Shown piece by piece: positions 18,024 to 28,130 of a DNA stretch of 64,000 nucleotides (position 1 is its first letter; the number at the start of each line of letters is the position of its first letter). This DNA comes from Ureibacillus acetophenoni. GTDB lineage: Bacteria; Bacillota; Bacilli; Bacillales_A; Planococcaceae. The notes beneath the pieces were generated by a model, which saw nothing but the letters and a program-made list of their open reading frames with translations, ran no database searches and was not told where the DNA came from. The position numbers and the translations under genes are program-made. The stretch lies in NCBI RefSeq assembly GCF_900220965.1, contig NZ_OBQC01000018.1, positions 1 to 64,000 of the forward strand, written 5' to 3'.

Positions 18024-21000
18024 AGCCGATTAAACTAACGATGCGTGCTTTCGGACCATATAAAAATGAAGAAACAATTGATTTTACAAAATTACATGAC
18101 AATCGCCTATTTGTTATTTCTGGTTCAACTGGAGCAGGGAAGACAACGATTTTTGATGGAATTTGTTTTGCTTTGTACGGTTCGGCAAGTGGCTCTGATC
18201 GAAAAGATGTAAAAATGTTGCGAAGTGATTTTGCAGATGATGACATTCATACAGCAGTCGAATTTGTTTTTGAACTACACGGTAAAAAATATCGTGTCTT
18301 AAGACAAGTTCCTCATGTGAAAAAAGGGAGAAAAGGTGCAACAGGTGAAAAATATGAGTTGTTTGAAGTTCTATCTAACAATGAAGAAGTTCCCGCAGTA
18401 GAACGGCAGAAAGTTACTGACATTAACAAGAAAATTCAAGATTTAATCGGACTCAACTTTGATCAGTTCAGTCAAATTGTCATGCTACCCCAAGGAGAGT
18501 TTCGAAAATTACTAACCTCTCAAACAGAAAACAAGGAAGAAATTTTACGTAAGATCTTTAAAACAGATCGTTATGGACAAATTGCAAATAAATTAGAAAC
18601 AAAAAAGCAACAAGCTGAACAAAAACTTAACGAAGCTAAAGTTTTAAAAAATAGCTACCTAAGCCACATATCAGGTGCTTTACCATACCGTGAGTCAAAT
18701 TTATTTACACTATTAGATAGAAATTCGAATATTTATCAAATCCAAGAGGCTCTTCAAGAAGAGTTAAATTATTATCAACAGAAAATTGAAGAAGATCGAA
18801 CGCTTTATGAGAAAACGTATCATCTTCATAAACAAAAGTATGAAAATTATTTAGCCAATAAATCATTAAATGAACGAATTGATACCTTTCACCAAAAAGT
18901 TCTAAGATTACAGAAACTTGAAGAGCAGAAAACGTTCTATGAAACGTTGAAATTAGAATATGATTCTGCTATCAGAGTAAGTCAAATTGAACCACTCTAT
19001 AAACAAATTGTTTCAGTAGAGATTGAATACAAAGGGAAACAAAAGAAGCTAATTGATGTCCAACACCAACTAGACCAATCAAAAGAAAAGTTAATAGAAG
19101 CTAAGGCAATTTATGAAGAAGAACTACAAAACCAACCTGTTCGAGAGGAATCAATTAAGAGGGTAATGGATTTAGAAAAACTTCTACCATTATTCGAAGA
19201 GATAGAAAAACACACAAAGATTGTGGAACGATTACAAATTGACGTGGAAACGAAGAAAGCAGAATATACGAAGTTAGTTAGTATGTTCAATGAAAAGAAA
19301 TCTTCAATTCAATTGATCAATCAATCGATTGAACAACTTGAAGAAAAAACAGAGAACATCCAATCCGCAGTGGATGAACAAAATCGTTTAAAGGATATTG
19401 TACAAGCATTTAATCAGTACAATGAAGTTCAACTCCACTTAAATAAACTAAACGAAGAGTTTACTAATGCTTCACAACAGTTTAAAGAAGCAGAACGTGA
19501 ATACGAGCTGGAAGAATCAAAGTGGTTAAGCAATCAAGCCGCGATTCTGGCAACGAAGTTAATACCAGGTGAAGCATGTCCAGTATGTGGAAGCACTGAC
19601 CACCAACTAACTAGCCAAGAATTAACCGAAATGATTGATGAAAATGCTCTCAAACAGTTAAAACAAATACGAAGTAAAAAAGAACAACGTGTATTTGAAA
19701 TAAAAGCAAGTTTAAATTCAACAAATGAACGACTTGAATCAATTAATAACGAGCTTAAAAAGTTGAATGCATCGATTGATGAAAAGGAATCTATTCAATT
19801 AAAATATGATGAAAGCATTAAATTAGTAGCATCCTTACAAAAAGATATTCAGCAACTATCTGAACAAAGAAAACAATTAAAGAAATTAATGCTCGAAGAA
19901 CAAGAGCTTGAAATTCAAAAAACGCAAGCAGAGAAACAATATCGTGAAAAGAGCAATCAATTATTAGAACAATCGACAATTCTAGAACAACAACAATTAT
20001 CAATACCAGTAGAAATCCATAATTTAAACGAGTTGCAAGTAGCATTAATTGAAGCACAAAATGCAAAATCGGTGCTATTGAAGAAATGGGAAAATGCCCA
20101 AAATGCTTATCAAGAATCACAAACCGAACTTGCAAAAAACGAAGAGATATTAAACTTAACTTCACAACAAGTTATAGAGCTTTCTTCTAAATTACTGCAC
20201 TCAAAAGAAGATTTTGAAAGAGCATTAGAAACTGCAGGTTTTGAAGATATTGAACAATTCCAAAATGCGAAGAGAACAGAAATTGAGCAAAAGCATTTAT
20301 ACGAACAGTTTATGAACTATACGAAGGAACTGCATTCTATTACAGCTCAAGTAAATGAGGAAAAAGAGCAGTTAAAGGATAAAGAAAAAATCGATTTAAG
20401 TGAGTTGGAAGAACAATTAGATCTATTAAAAAGAGATTATGAAAGAGCGTTACAACATCTAAATTCGTCGACGAACTACGCTGATATTTGTTTAGATTAT
20501 GCGGAGAAATTAGAGAAAATCGCAAATGACATCATTCAATTGGAGGAAACATCCAGCCAAATTGTTGATTTATATAATTTACTTCGTGGTCAAAACAATA
20601 AGAAAATTTCGTTTGAGCGTTATATACAAATGGGTTACCTTGAACAAATTACAGAAGCTGCGAACATTCGATTAAGAAATTTATCAAATGGTCAGTTCTA
20701 TCTACAATGTTCCGATCGTCAGGAATCGCATGGTCGCCAAAGCGGTTTAAGTTTAGATGTCTACGATACGTATACTGGTCAATCTCGAGATGTAAAATCT
20801 TTATCAGGTGGAGAAAAATTTAATGCCTCTCTTTGTTTAGCATTAGGGATGGCAGATGTCATTCAAAGCTACCAAGGAAATGTACAAATTGATACCATGT
20901 TTATCGACGAAGGGTTTGGCTCATTAGATGAAGAATCATTAATGAAAGCTATCGATACATTAATTGATATTCAAAAATCTGGTCGAATGATTGGGGTCAT

Positions 21001-21097
21001 TTCCCATGTTGCAGAACTAAAAGCTGCTATGCCTGCAATACTTCAAGTGGAGAAGTTAAAAGAGGGTTATAGTAAAACTTCTATTATAGTTAAGTAA
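18020..21097 (+). CDS. sbcC: exonuclease SbcCD, ATPase subunit C (Rad50-like)
   Basis: A 1025-residue SMC-like ATPase. The N-terminal Walker A reads GSTGAGKTT; long coiled coils flank a zinc hook CPVCGS near residue 520; the C-terminal ATPase lobe has the signature SLSGGEKF, Walker B TMFIDEGFGSLD and a terminal ISHVAEL H-loop. Length and order match full-length bacterial SbcC. It overlaps sbcD by four bases and ends at a hairpin shared with the convergent DUF4870-like gene. Confidence 0.96.
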   Translation: MKPIKLTMRAFGPYKNEETIDFTKLHDNRLFVISGSTGAGKTTIFDGICFALYGSASGSDRKDVKMLRSDFADDDIHTAVEFVFELHGKKYRVLRQVPHVKKGRKGATGEKYELFEVLSNNEEVPAVERQKVTDINKKIQDLIGLNFDQFSQIVMLPQGEFRKLLTSQTENKEEILRKIFKTDRYGQIANKLETKKQQAEQKLNEAKVLKNSYLSHISGALPYRESNLFTLLDRNSNIYQIQEALQEELNYYQQKIEEDRTLYEKTYHLHKQKYENYLANKSLNERIDTFHQKVLRLQKLEEQKTFYETLKLEYDSAIRVSQIEPLYKQIVSVEIEYKGKQKKLIDVQHQLDQSKEKLIEAKAIYEEELQNQPVREESIKRVMDLEKLLPLFEEIEKHTKIVERLQIDVETKKAEYTKLVSMFNEKKSSIQLINQSIEQLEEKTENIQSAVDEQNRLKDIVQAFNQYNEVQLHLNKLNEEFTNASQQFKEAEREYELEESKWLSNQAAILATKLIPGEACPVCGSTDHQLTSQELTEMIDENALKQLKQIRSKKEQRVFEIKASLNSTNERLESINNELKKLNASIDEKESIQLKYDESIKLVASLQKDIQQLSEQRKQLKKLMLEEQELEIQKTQAEKQYREKSNQLLEQSTILEQQQLSIPVEIHNLNELQVALIEAQNAKSVLLKKWENAQNAYQESQTELAKNEEILNLTSQQVIELSSKLLHSKEDFERALETAGFEDIEQFQNAKRTEIEQKHLYEQFMNYTKELHSITAQVNEEKEQLKDKEKIDLSELEEQLDLLKRDYERALQHLNSSTNYADICLDYAEKLEKIANDIIQLEETSSQIVDLYNLLRGQNNKKISFERYIQMGYLEQITEAANIRLRNLSNGQFYLQCSDRQESHGRQSGLSLDVYDTYTGQSRDVKSLSGGEKFNASLCLALGMADVIQSYQGNVQIDTMFIDEGFGSLDEESLMKAIDTLIDIQKSGRMIGVISHVAELKAAMPAILQVEKLKEGYSKTSIIVK

Positions 21098-21106
21098 TAT
21101 TTAAAT

Positions 21107-21140
21107 AAGGGGTATCTAGAAAGCTTCTAGACACCCCTTT
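21107..21140. terminator. bidirectional terminator between sbcC and the DUF4870-like gene
   Basis: AAGGGGT and TCTAGAA (from 21107) pair with TTCTAGA and ACCCCTT (to 21139) with one A/C mismatch. A/T-rich flanks lie on both sides. Confidence 0.8.
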
Positions 21141-21151
21141 AGTATTTCATT

Positions 21152-21475
21152 TTATCGATATACTTTTACCGCTTGCACTAAATTCCAAATAACAATAGCG
21201 ATGGAAATGACAAAATAGACAGACATCCAAACCATAAAGTTAGAATAGAATGATGCATCATAAATAGTGCCGTTGAAAGAAAATAGACTAATTAGTGCAA
21301 CAAATGAAATGACTACACCGATTATTGTGGGGATAAGATGTGAAATGGATGCACGTTTCGCATGGTACTTCACTTCTTTTTCTTTTGAAACAAAAAATAG
21401 GATAACTGGAAGTATAAATGGTGCGAAAAAAATGCTTAAATAGCTAACAGCAGATAATGTCTTCGGATTAAACAT
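21152..21475 (-). CDS. DUF4870-like small membrane protein
   Basis: A 107-residue protein with three to four hydrophobic segments and the DUF4870 pattern: an N-terminal AVSYLSIFFAPFILPVILF segment followed by the charged KEKEVKYHAKRA turn and two further helices. The ATG at 21475 is selected because GGAGGGA lies 5-6 bases upstream on the minus strand; the open frame extends upstream but has no ribosome site. Function unknown. Confidence 0.78.
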   Translation of the reverse strand: MFNPKTLSAVSYLSIFFAPFILPVILFFVSKEKEVKYHAKRASISHLIPTIIGVVISFVALISLFSFNGTIYDASFYSNFMVWMSVYFVISIAIVIWNLVQAVKVYR

Positions 21476-21642
21476 AAAAATCCCTCCATCGTAGATAGTA
21501 GTAATGCTACTTCTATTCCGTACGTAATATTTATTACAATTATTGTTATTTAAACTAAATTTTATTCTCAAGAAATTTTCTAAAGCTTTATATACTATTT
21601 TCGTATTCTAATTGGAACGGGACTTTAAAATGTATTGCCTAA

Positions 21643-22455
<813 letters not shown>

Positions 22456-22506
22456 AAAAACCCTGTTTCCTCTAAAAATTTATCTAGAGGAAACAGGATT
22501 TTTTTT
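22456..22506. terminator. bidirectional terminator between map and the TspO-like gene
   Basis: A 13-bp perfect stem (22462-22474 with 22485-22497) with A's to the left and eight T's to the right. It overlaps the 3' end of the opposing gene. Confidence 0.9.
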
Positions 22507-23211
22507 CATAAATAACATACCAACAACCATGACGCCACTTAAGAAAAGTGCAGCAGTAGCTACAAGTAATTCGTCAAAACCATTATCAATTGCTATCCCA
22601 ACGTAACACCAAATGAAAACAACTGGTGATACTAAATCGTAATGATGATAGCGGAGATGCATAATGACTGCAGTACCGATTGTCATTGCTAATACACACC
22701 ATAAAGCATTGCTCAACCCAAACCCGTTCCATTGTATATGTACTAATACATAACAGATACTTAAAATTAGTAAAAAGAATGTCCAACTTAAATAAGCTGC
22801 AATAGGAAAACGATTTTGAATAGATTTCCCGTTTAATGGATATGTCAAATATAATAAAAATAATAAAACAAATTGCAATGCTATAAGTATTACTGAAGCA
22901 AAAAATTGTTCATAATGCCAACTTACAATTGAAATCAATTGAAATATTATAATAGCAACAAAAAGATACGTTTGTTTGGAAGTGACAGCCTCGTTTAACC
23001 GTTGTAATTTAAAGAGTTTTAAGACCCAAATTAGAAGTAAAATATAAAGAATAATCCAAATGCTAAAGACGTAATTAGAAGGTGCGAATAAAACGGGTAA
23101 ACGATTAATAATATCAATTGTAGAAACTCCATTTAATTGTAGCCAAAATGCATTAATTGTAAAAACAGCTGCTACAATTGTGGATAATAATATGGTGATT
23201 AATCGAGCCAT
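22480..23211 (-). CDS. TspO/MBR-related integral membrane protein
   Basis: A 243-residue membrane protein with about seven hydrophobic segments. The stretch FAPSNYVFSIWIILYILL (about 42-59) matches the P-x-x-x-VF-x-x-W-x-x-(L/I)Y signature of tryptophan-rich sensory (TspO/MBR) proteins, but the protein is some 80 residues longer than classical TspO, like the extended Bacillales members. The role, perhaps tetrapyrrole or lipid binding, is inferred from family. An AAAGGAG site precedes the ATG. Confidence 0.65.
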   Translation of the reverse strand: MARLITILLSTIVAAVFTINAFWLQLNGVSTIDIINRLPVLFAPSNYVFSIWIILYILLLIWVLKLFKLQRLNEAVTSKQTYLFVAIIIFQLISIVSWHYEQFFASVILIALQFVLLFLLYLTYPLNGKSIQNRFPIAAYLSWTFFLLILSICYVLVHIQWNGFGLSNALWCVLAMTIGTAVIMHLRYHHYDLVSPVVFIWCYVGIAIDNGFDELLVATAALFLSGVMVVGMLFMKKNPVSSR

Positions 23212-23614
23212 GCATTCACTCCTTTCAATAAAATTATATACATAGTGTTACGATTCAAACAACAGTTTCCAATAACATACAAATATTTGTAAAATATTAA
23301 CGAAAAAAATGCAGAAATGATAGTCATTGATACTAATAGGGAAGAATGAATTCTTAATTCCTTTAGTGAAAAAAATCTTAAAAAACTAGTTTTTTCTGGA
23401 CAAATTAGTGTTTTTGACCGTTCCTGGTATGATAGAGTATTTGTATAAAGAATTAAAAAATTTTCATTGTAAATATAATGCATAAGTTTAAATTAATCTT
23501 TTTGAAAAAACGTAACCCATACCGTATAACAATTATGGTAAATGAATTTTTTATAGAAGAACATATAAAATATTAAAAAATACCACGAAATATATTGCAA
23601 AGATAAGGTGGGGC
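23212..23614. other. AT-rich intergenic region, no gene recognised
   Basis: About 400 bases between divergent genes. Nothing here has a ribosome site with a plausible frame, and no RNA family or clear promoter was recognised. Confidence 0.5.
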
Positions 23615-24211
23615 ATGGTGAGAAAGTTTCTTAATTTACTTCAGAAAAAAGGTGATCAAGTGGTAAAAATTGAGGGGGATCGGCTGTTTTTAAGAACATT
23701 TATTGAGACTGATGCTAGGAATCTGTCCGAATTATTAAGAAATAATAAATACTTTTGGTCACAATACGAACCTTTACACGAGGAATATTTTTATACAGAA
23801 GATGCACAGTTAAGAAAGATTTTAGAAAGTTTACAGTTGATGCGAGTGAACAGAGAATATTCTTTTGGAATTTATACAAAAGGTAGACAGCAGCTAATCG
23901 GTCATATTTCTTTGTACGCTATTAAAAATCTGCCTTATTCTAGTGCGTTTATTGGCTATTCGATCGATGAACGGTTTACAAGAAAGGGAATCGCATCAGA
24001 AGCAGTTAATCACCTAGTACACTTTGCATTTAATGAGTTAAATATACATCGTGTAGAAGCTTATGTATCGCCAAGAAATATAGGTAGCATTAAAGTATTA
24101 GAAAAAGCAAATTTTGTTCGTGAAGGTTTGCTAAGAAAATTACTGTATATTAATGGTGTTTGGGAAGACCATTATATGTATGCTATTTTACAAGAGGATT
24201 ATAAGATGTAA
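23615..24211 (+). CDS. GNAT acetyltransferase, RimJ/RimL type
   Basis: A 198-residue Acetyltransf_3-type GNAT. The core starts at GDRLFLRTFIETDA, continues through GHISLYAI and IGYSIDERFTRKGIASEAV (acetyl-CoA loop R-K-G-I-A), and ends with the conserved N-I-G-S-I-K-V-L-E-K-A-N-F segment typical of ribosomal-protein and spermidine N-acetyltransferases. AAGGTGGGG sits tightly before ATG 23615; GTG 23618 may be the real start. The target is unknown. Confidence 0.84.
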   Translation: MVRKFLNLLQKKGDQVVKIEGDRLFLRTFIETDARNLSELLRNNKYFWSQYEPLHEEYFYTEDAQLRKILESLQLMRVNREYSFGIYTKGRQQLIGHISLYAIKNLPYSSAFIGYSIDERFTRKGIASEAVNHLVHFAFNELNIHRVEAYVSPRNIGSIKVLEKANFVREGLLRKLLYINGVWEDHYMYAILQEDYKM

Positions 24212-24219
24212 AAGAAAAA

Positions 24220-24250
24220 GGGAGCTCAATAAGAGACTCCCGATTTTTTA
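24220..24250. terminator. short terminator between convergent genes
   Basis: GGGAG (24220-24224) pairs with CTCCC (24237-24241), with two further pairs inside, then ATTTTTTA. It is weaker than its neighbours and touches the 3' end of the carbonic anhydrase gene. Confidence 0.6.
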
Positions 24251-24823
24251 TAGCTCTTTTAAAAATTCTCCACCATCAGAAAGTAAATCAAGTTTTCCTG
24301 TACCTGGATCCATAACTAATCCATGAACTGGAACACTTTTTGGCATAAGTGGGTGGTTACGTACAATTTCAACACTTTTTAATACGCTAGTGCTTACATC
24401 ACCAAATCCTCGCAGCCATTCAACTAGGTCAATACCAGTATAATTTACGATGTTAATAATATCATTATTCACACCACGTTCAATCATCTTATCAATCATT
24501 TGACCGGGTTCAACAGAACTCATTCCACAATCATGATGGCCAATAATGTATACTTCGTCAGCTTTTAATTCATACACAGCTACGAGAATACTTCTCATAA
24601 CTGCTCCAAAGGGGTGACTCACTTGTGCTCCAGCACTTTTTACGACCTTCACATCACCATTTCTCATATTCATTGCTTTAGGTAACAGTTCAACTAATCT
24701 TGTATCCATACAAGTTAAAATAACAATTTTCTTATCTGGAAATTTTGATGTTATGTAAGGCTCGTATTGTTTAAATTTAACAAAGGATTCGTTAAAACTT
24801 AAAATATCATGTAAAGATGACAT
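24248..24823 (-). CDS. beta-class carbonic anhydrase
   Basis: A 191-residue zinc enzyme interconverting CO2 and bicarbonate. The Zn ligands and gating residues are seen in LTCMDTRL (Cys, with the Asp-Arg dyad) and GHHDCGM (His and Cys). The length fits the short YtiB-like beta-CA group of Bacillales. Preceded by AAGGGAGAA. It is monocistronic, with a terminator for the upstream small gene lying just before its promoter region. Confidence 0.92.
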   Translation of the reverse strand: MSSLHDILSFNESFVKFKQYEPYITSKFPDKKIVILTCMDTRLVELLPKAMNMRNGDVKVVKSAGAQVSHPFGAVMRSILVAVYELKADEVYIIGHHDCGMSSVEPGQMIDKMIERGVNNDIINIVNYTGIDLVEWLRGFGDVSTSVLKSVEIVRNHPLMPKSVPVHGLVMDPGTGKLDLLSDGGEFLKEL

Positions 24824-24872
24824 ACTATGTTCTCCCTTACTATTTATTTTTTAATACTATAACAAAAAAGCA

Positions 24873-24915
24873 TAAAAAAAGTCGACAAATTCTTTTTAGT
24901 GAAGTTGTCGACTTT
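24873..24915 (-). terminator. intrinsic terminator after the 46-residue membrane protein gene
   Basis: An 11-bp perfect stem (24878-24888 with 24905-24915), followed on the minus strand by seven T's. Its polarity supports the small gene at 24923-25063. Confidence 0.85.
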
Positions 24916-24922
24916 AACATTA

Positions 24923-25063
24923 TTAATATTTTTCAGTTGGTTTAGGATCAATTTCTACTGAAGAATGTGAATTTAAACCCATTCGTAAATAATTGATAAA
25001 CATTGCAAGACTAATCATTAAAACTACAAAGAATCCAGCTACTGTTGAAATATATAAGCCCAT
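24923..25063 (-). CDS. single-pass small membrane protein, 46 residues
   Basis: A short gene encoding MGLYISTVAG, then a hydrophobic helix (about residues 5-23) and a polar C-terminal tail ending PTEKY. AAAGGGG lies about 8 bases before the ATG, and a minus-strand terminator follows the stop within 10 bases, so this is a complete transcription unit. No family is recognised. A short membrane-associated regulator is possible but not shown. Confidence 0.7.
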   Translation of the reverse strand: MGLYISTVAGFFVVLMISLAMFINYLRMGLNSHSSVEIDPKPTEKY

Positions 25064-25180
25064 AGTTAAACCCCTTTCTAGTAAGCAAGTAATCTAAAAA
25101 TATTATACTACAAAGTCCACGATAAATGTTAGGAAATCCAGTAAAATCTCTTTCCAATATGATGCATATGAGTCGGATTT

Positions 25181-25209
25181 TTGACATTGCAATACAATGA
25201 GTATGTTAT
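25181..25209 (+). promoter_or_regulatory. likely sigma-A-type promoter upstream of motA
   Basis: A perfect -35 TTGACA (25181-25186), 17-base spacer, and -10 TGTTAT (25204-25209, 4 of 6). It leaves a leader of about 150 bases before motA. No clear sigma-D (flagellar) promoter was found, unlike many stator genes. Confidence 0.45.
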
Positions 25210-25366
25210 TATGCAATATATTATACCAAATTTTCCTATATAGTTCATGTGTAGATTTCATAATTTCGTCGAAATATAGAGAATTACCACTTATATTTAA
25301 ACTATATAGTTAATAAAGTTATAAAATTGACGAAATAAATGGTAGTGAGTAATTGGAGGTAAACAT

Positions 25367-26170
25367 ATGGATATTTCTTCATTAATAGGGATTATACTTG
25401 CTTTTGTTGCTATAGTTCTAGGAATGTACTTCAAAGGCGTTACACCCGATGTATTAATTAACCCTGCCGCAATACTAATCATTATCTTGGGGACAATTGC
25501 TGCGGTAACAATTGCATTCCCTATGAAAGAGTTAAAACGTGTTCCGAGATTATTTGGAATATTATTTAAAGAAAGAAAATTAACGAGTGACTTTGAAATT
25601 ATTAAAATGTTTTCAAGTTGGGCTGATTTAGCACGTAGAGAAGGTCTACTCGCTCTTGAAAGTAGAGCTGCTGATATTCAAGATCCATTCCTAAAAAACG
25701 GCTTATCATTGGCTATTGATGGTCAAAATGCAGATTACATACGTGATGTTTTGACGGAAGAAGTAGAAGCGATGGAGGAACGTCATGCTGCAGGTGCAGC
25801 GATTTTCACTCAAGCAGGTACATATGCCCCAACTTTAGGGGTACTTGGAGCAGTTGTCGGTTTAATAGCCGCATTAAAAGATATGAACGATATTGAAGCA
25901 CTAGGCTACGCAATTTCAGCAGCTTTCGTTGCCACTTTGCTTGGTATTTTTACTGGTTATGTACTTTGGCATCCTTTTGCCAATAAATTAAAACGTAAAT
26001 CTGCTGAAGAAGTGAGACAAAAAAGAATGATGATTGAAGGTGTTTTATCTGTTCTCGAAGGGGAAGCTCCTCGCGTAATTGAACAAAAGTTAGCATCTTA
26101 CTTAACGATGGAAGAACGTAGAAAAATAACGGCTGAAAGCGGGGCGAACGGCCTTGGCAAAGAAAACTAA
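25367..26170 (+). CDS. motA: flagellar motor stator protein MotA
   Basis: A 267-residue stator subunit with four membrane helices (two before about residue 60, two around 150-200) and a large cytoplasmic loop. Sequence landmarks are very close to B. subtilis MotA: INPAAILIIILGTIAAVTIA, FSSWADLARREGLLALES, and TQAGTYAPTLGVLGAVVGL. With MotB it forms the proton channel that drives flagellar rotation. TTGGAGGT precedes the ATG. The motB start lies 17 bases inside this gene. Confidence 0.95.
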   Translation: MDISSLIGIILAFVAIVLGMYFKGVTPDVLINPAAILIIILGTIAAVTIAFPMKELKRVPRLFGILFKERKLTSDFEIIKMFSSWADLARREGLLALESRAADIQDPFLKNGLSLAIDGQNADYIRDVLTEEVEAMEERHAAGAAIFTQAGTYAPTLGVLGAVVGLIAALKDMNDIEALGYAISAAFVATLLGIFTGYVLWHPFANKLKRKSAEEVRQKRMMIEGVLSVLEGEAPRVIEQKLASYLTMEERRKITAESGANGLGKEN

Positions 26171-26909
26171 TCGTAGGAAGAAAGAAGAAGAAAATATTTC
26201 AGAATCATGGCTAGTACCTTACGCTGATATATTAACCCTATTATTAGCCTTGTTTATCGTACTGTTTGCCTCAAGTAATGTTGATCAAGAAAAGATGGAC
26301 CGTATGTCGCAAGTATTTAGCCAAATATTTGATGGTGGCACAGGTTTTCTAGATGAACAAGCTGTTATTGAACAAACAAGAATGGGAAACAATTTTACAA
26401 AAGAGGAAAAAGCATATATAGAAGAACAAGAGGCCCTGAAAGAAATACAAGGTCAAGTTGATAATTTTATCGCTGTCAATGAATTAGAAAACACATTTGT
26501 AACTTCTATGACAGATAACGGTTTATTAATAACTATACGTGATAGCATACTATTTGACCCTGGGAAAGCGGATATAAAACCAGAGTACCTACCGATTGCA
26601 GAAGAGTTATCTAAAATTCTTGAAATGGATCCTCCACGTTATATAGTGATTACAGGTCATACCGATAATGTCCCTCATAATGGTGTAGTATTTAATTCCA
26701 ATTGGGACTTATCCGTTATGCGTGCAGTAAATTTACTTGAAATAATTGTAGAAGGTAATCCAAATCTTGATCCGCGATATTTTAGTGCAAAAGGTTATGG
26801 CGAATATAATCCAATTGCATCAAACGAAACAGCAGAAGGTAGAGCACAAAATCGACGAGTAGAAGTATTGATACAACAATTAGTTAATGAAGATGGAACA
26901 ACAAATTAG
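26154..26909 (+). CDS. motB: flagellar motor stator protein MotB
   Basis: A 251-residue protein with a short basic N terminus, one membrane helix with the proton-binding Asp in VPYADILTLL, and an OmpA-like peptidoglycan-binding domain (ITGHTDNVP, NWDLSVMRAVN, FSAKGYGEYNPIASN, RRVEVLI). The start is TTG 26154, inside motA, giving a 17-base overlap and translational coupling. The serine-containing LFASS after the helix and overall likeness favour the proton-type MotB over Na+ MotS. Confidence 0.95.
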   Translation: MAKKTNRRKKEEENISESWLVPYADILTLLLALFIVLFASSNVDQEKMDRMSQVFSQIFDGGTGFLDEQAVIEQTRMGNNFTKEEKAYIEEQEALKEIQGQVDNFIAVNELENTFVTSMTDNGLLITIRDSILFDPGKADIKPEYLPIAEELSKILEMDPPRYIVITGHTDNVPHNGVVFNSNWDLSVMRAVNLLEIIVEGNPNLDPRYFSAKGYGEYNPIASNETAEGRAQNRRVEVLIQQLVNEDGTTN

Positions 26910-26921
26910 TTAGAATAAATT

Positions 26922-26972
26922 AAAGACAAAATCTCAAGCTAAAAAAAGAATTGAGATTTCGTCTTTTTTTCT
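26922..26972 (+). terminator. intrinsic terminator after motAB
   Basis: A long stem (about 26922-26937 with 26951-26966) with an A-rich loop, then seven T's. Confidence 0.88.
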
Positions 26973-26981
26973 TTATTTTTA

Positions 26982-27017
26982 TTAAACAACTGTTTATAAT
27001 GGTAAACAGTTGTTTAA
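26982..27017 (+). promoter_or_regulatory. operator of the HTH-psuK operon, double dyad over the -10 box
   Basis: A perfect 15-bp inverted repeat, TTAAACAACTGTTTA (26982-26996) with its complement at 27003-27017, separated by TAATGG. Each arm also contains a near-palindrome, AAACA-nn-TGTTT (26984-26995 and 27004-27015), and their centres are exactly 20 bp apart. A consensus TATAAT (26995-27000) lies across the middle, so bound protein would block the promoter. The obvious candidate ligand is the winged-helix domain of the PsuK encoded 22 bases downstream. Confidence 0.75.
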
Positions 27018-27038
27018 ACTTGTTGGAAGGAGGGCTGT

Positions 27039-28130
27039 GTGTTGTCAGATAAAGAACTTCAAATATTAGAAATGATTAAAACTAATCCATACTTATCTCA
27101 ACAAGATATGGCAAAGCAGTTAAACATCTCACGACCAACATTAGCCAATATTATTTCTGGATTAATGAAAAAAGGTGAAATCATAGGACGTGCGTATATT
27201 TTACCTGAAAAAAATTCAGTTATTGTTGTTGGTGGAGCAAACGTTGACCGTAAATTTCACCTAAATGAAGTAGTGCAATATGGTACATCGAATCCATCTG
27301 ATATCTCAATTAGTGTAGGTGGAGTTGCCAGAAATGTTGCGGAGAATTTAGGAAGACTTGGTTCAAACGTAAAACTCATTACTCTAATGGGGAAAGATCA
27401 AGATGCTCTATTTATTGAAGAGGCGAGTAAAGCCTATGTAGATCTTGATTTAGTTGTAAAGCTAGACGAAGAAAAGACTGGTTCATATTCGGCCATACTA
27501 AATCCAGATGGTGAATTAGTATTAGGTCTTGCAAATATGTCAATATACGATTTACTCCTACCTAATGTTTTAAAACAATTTGAGGTGACGTTGCTAAATA
27601 CGTCATGTATTATTGCAGATTTAAACTGTCCAAAAGAGACTGTAGAATATTTACGTGAAATTGCTATTAATAGAGATATTAAATTTACAATTGTCCCTGT
27701 TTCCTCTTCAAAGATGAAAAATATGCCTGATGACTTAAAAGGTGTTGCATATTTCATATGTAATTTGGACGAAGCAGAAAGTTACTTAAATATTCGAATA
27801 GAAAAAGACGAAGATTATAAAAAGGCTGTTCAACTATTACTTGAAGATGGTGCAGAAAACGTTGTGCTAACCCTCGGGGAACGAGGTGTCTATATTGGAA
27901 ATTCTTCTGGTATTAAACATCTTAAGCCAATAAGAGTCAATAAAGTGCAAGATGTAACAGGTGCTGGGGATGCTTTTGTAGGTGCTACTATGTATGGTGT
28001 TTTAGCAGGAGAATCTTTTGAGGATGCTGTTCGATTAGGTTTATATAATGCATCAAAAACGATCGAATCAGACTATACGGTAAGACATGATTTAACGATC
28101 GAGGAATTAACAAATTGGAGGAATTCATAA
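27039..28130 (+). CDS. psuK: pseudouridine kinase with N-terminal winged-helix domain (PfkB family)
   Basis: A 363-residue fusion. Residues 1-55 form a winged helix-turn-helix ([21 protein letters not shown]). From about residue 60 a PfkB/ribokinase domain follows, with [24 protein letters not shown] and the catalytic VTGAGDAF near residue 307. Pairing with psuG identifies the substrate as pseudouridine, phosphorylated to pseudouridine 5'-phosphate. The start is GTG 27039, with TTG 27042 as alternative; the site GGAAGGAGGG lies just upstream. The HTH plus the upstream dyads suggests the enzyme represses its own operon. It overlaps psuG (TAATG). Confidence 0.88.
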   Translation: MLSDKELQILEMIKTNPYLSQQDMAKQLNISRPTLANIISGLMKKGEIIGRAYILPEKNSVIVVGGANVDRKFHLNEVVQYGTSNPSDISISVGGVARNVAENLGRLGSNVKLITLMGKDQDALFIEEASKAYVDLDLVVKLDEEKTGSYSAILNPDGELVLGLANMSIYDLLLPNVLKQFEVTLLNTSCIIADLNCPKETVEYLREIAINRDIKFTIVPVSSSKMKNMPDDLKGVAYFICNLDEAESYLNIRIEKDEDYKKAVQLLLEDGAENVVLTLGERGVYIGNSSGIKHLKPIRVNKVQDVTGAGDAFVGATMYGVLAGESFEDAVRLGLYNASKTIESDYTVRHDLTIEELTNWRNS

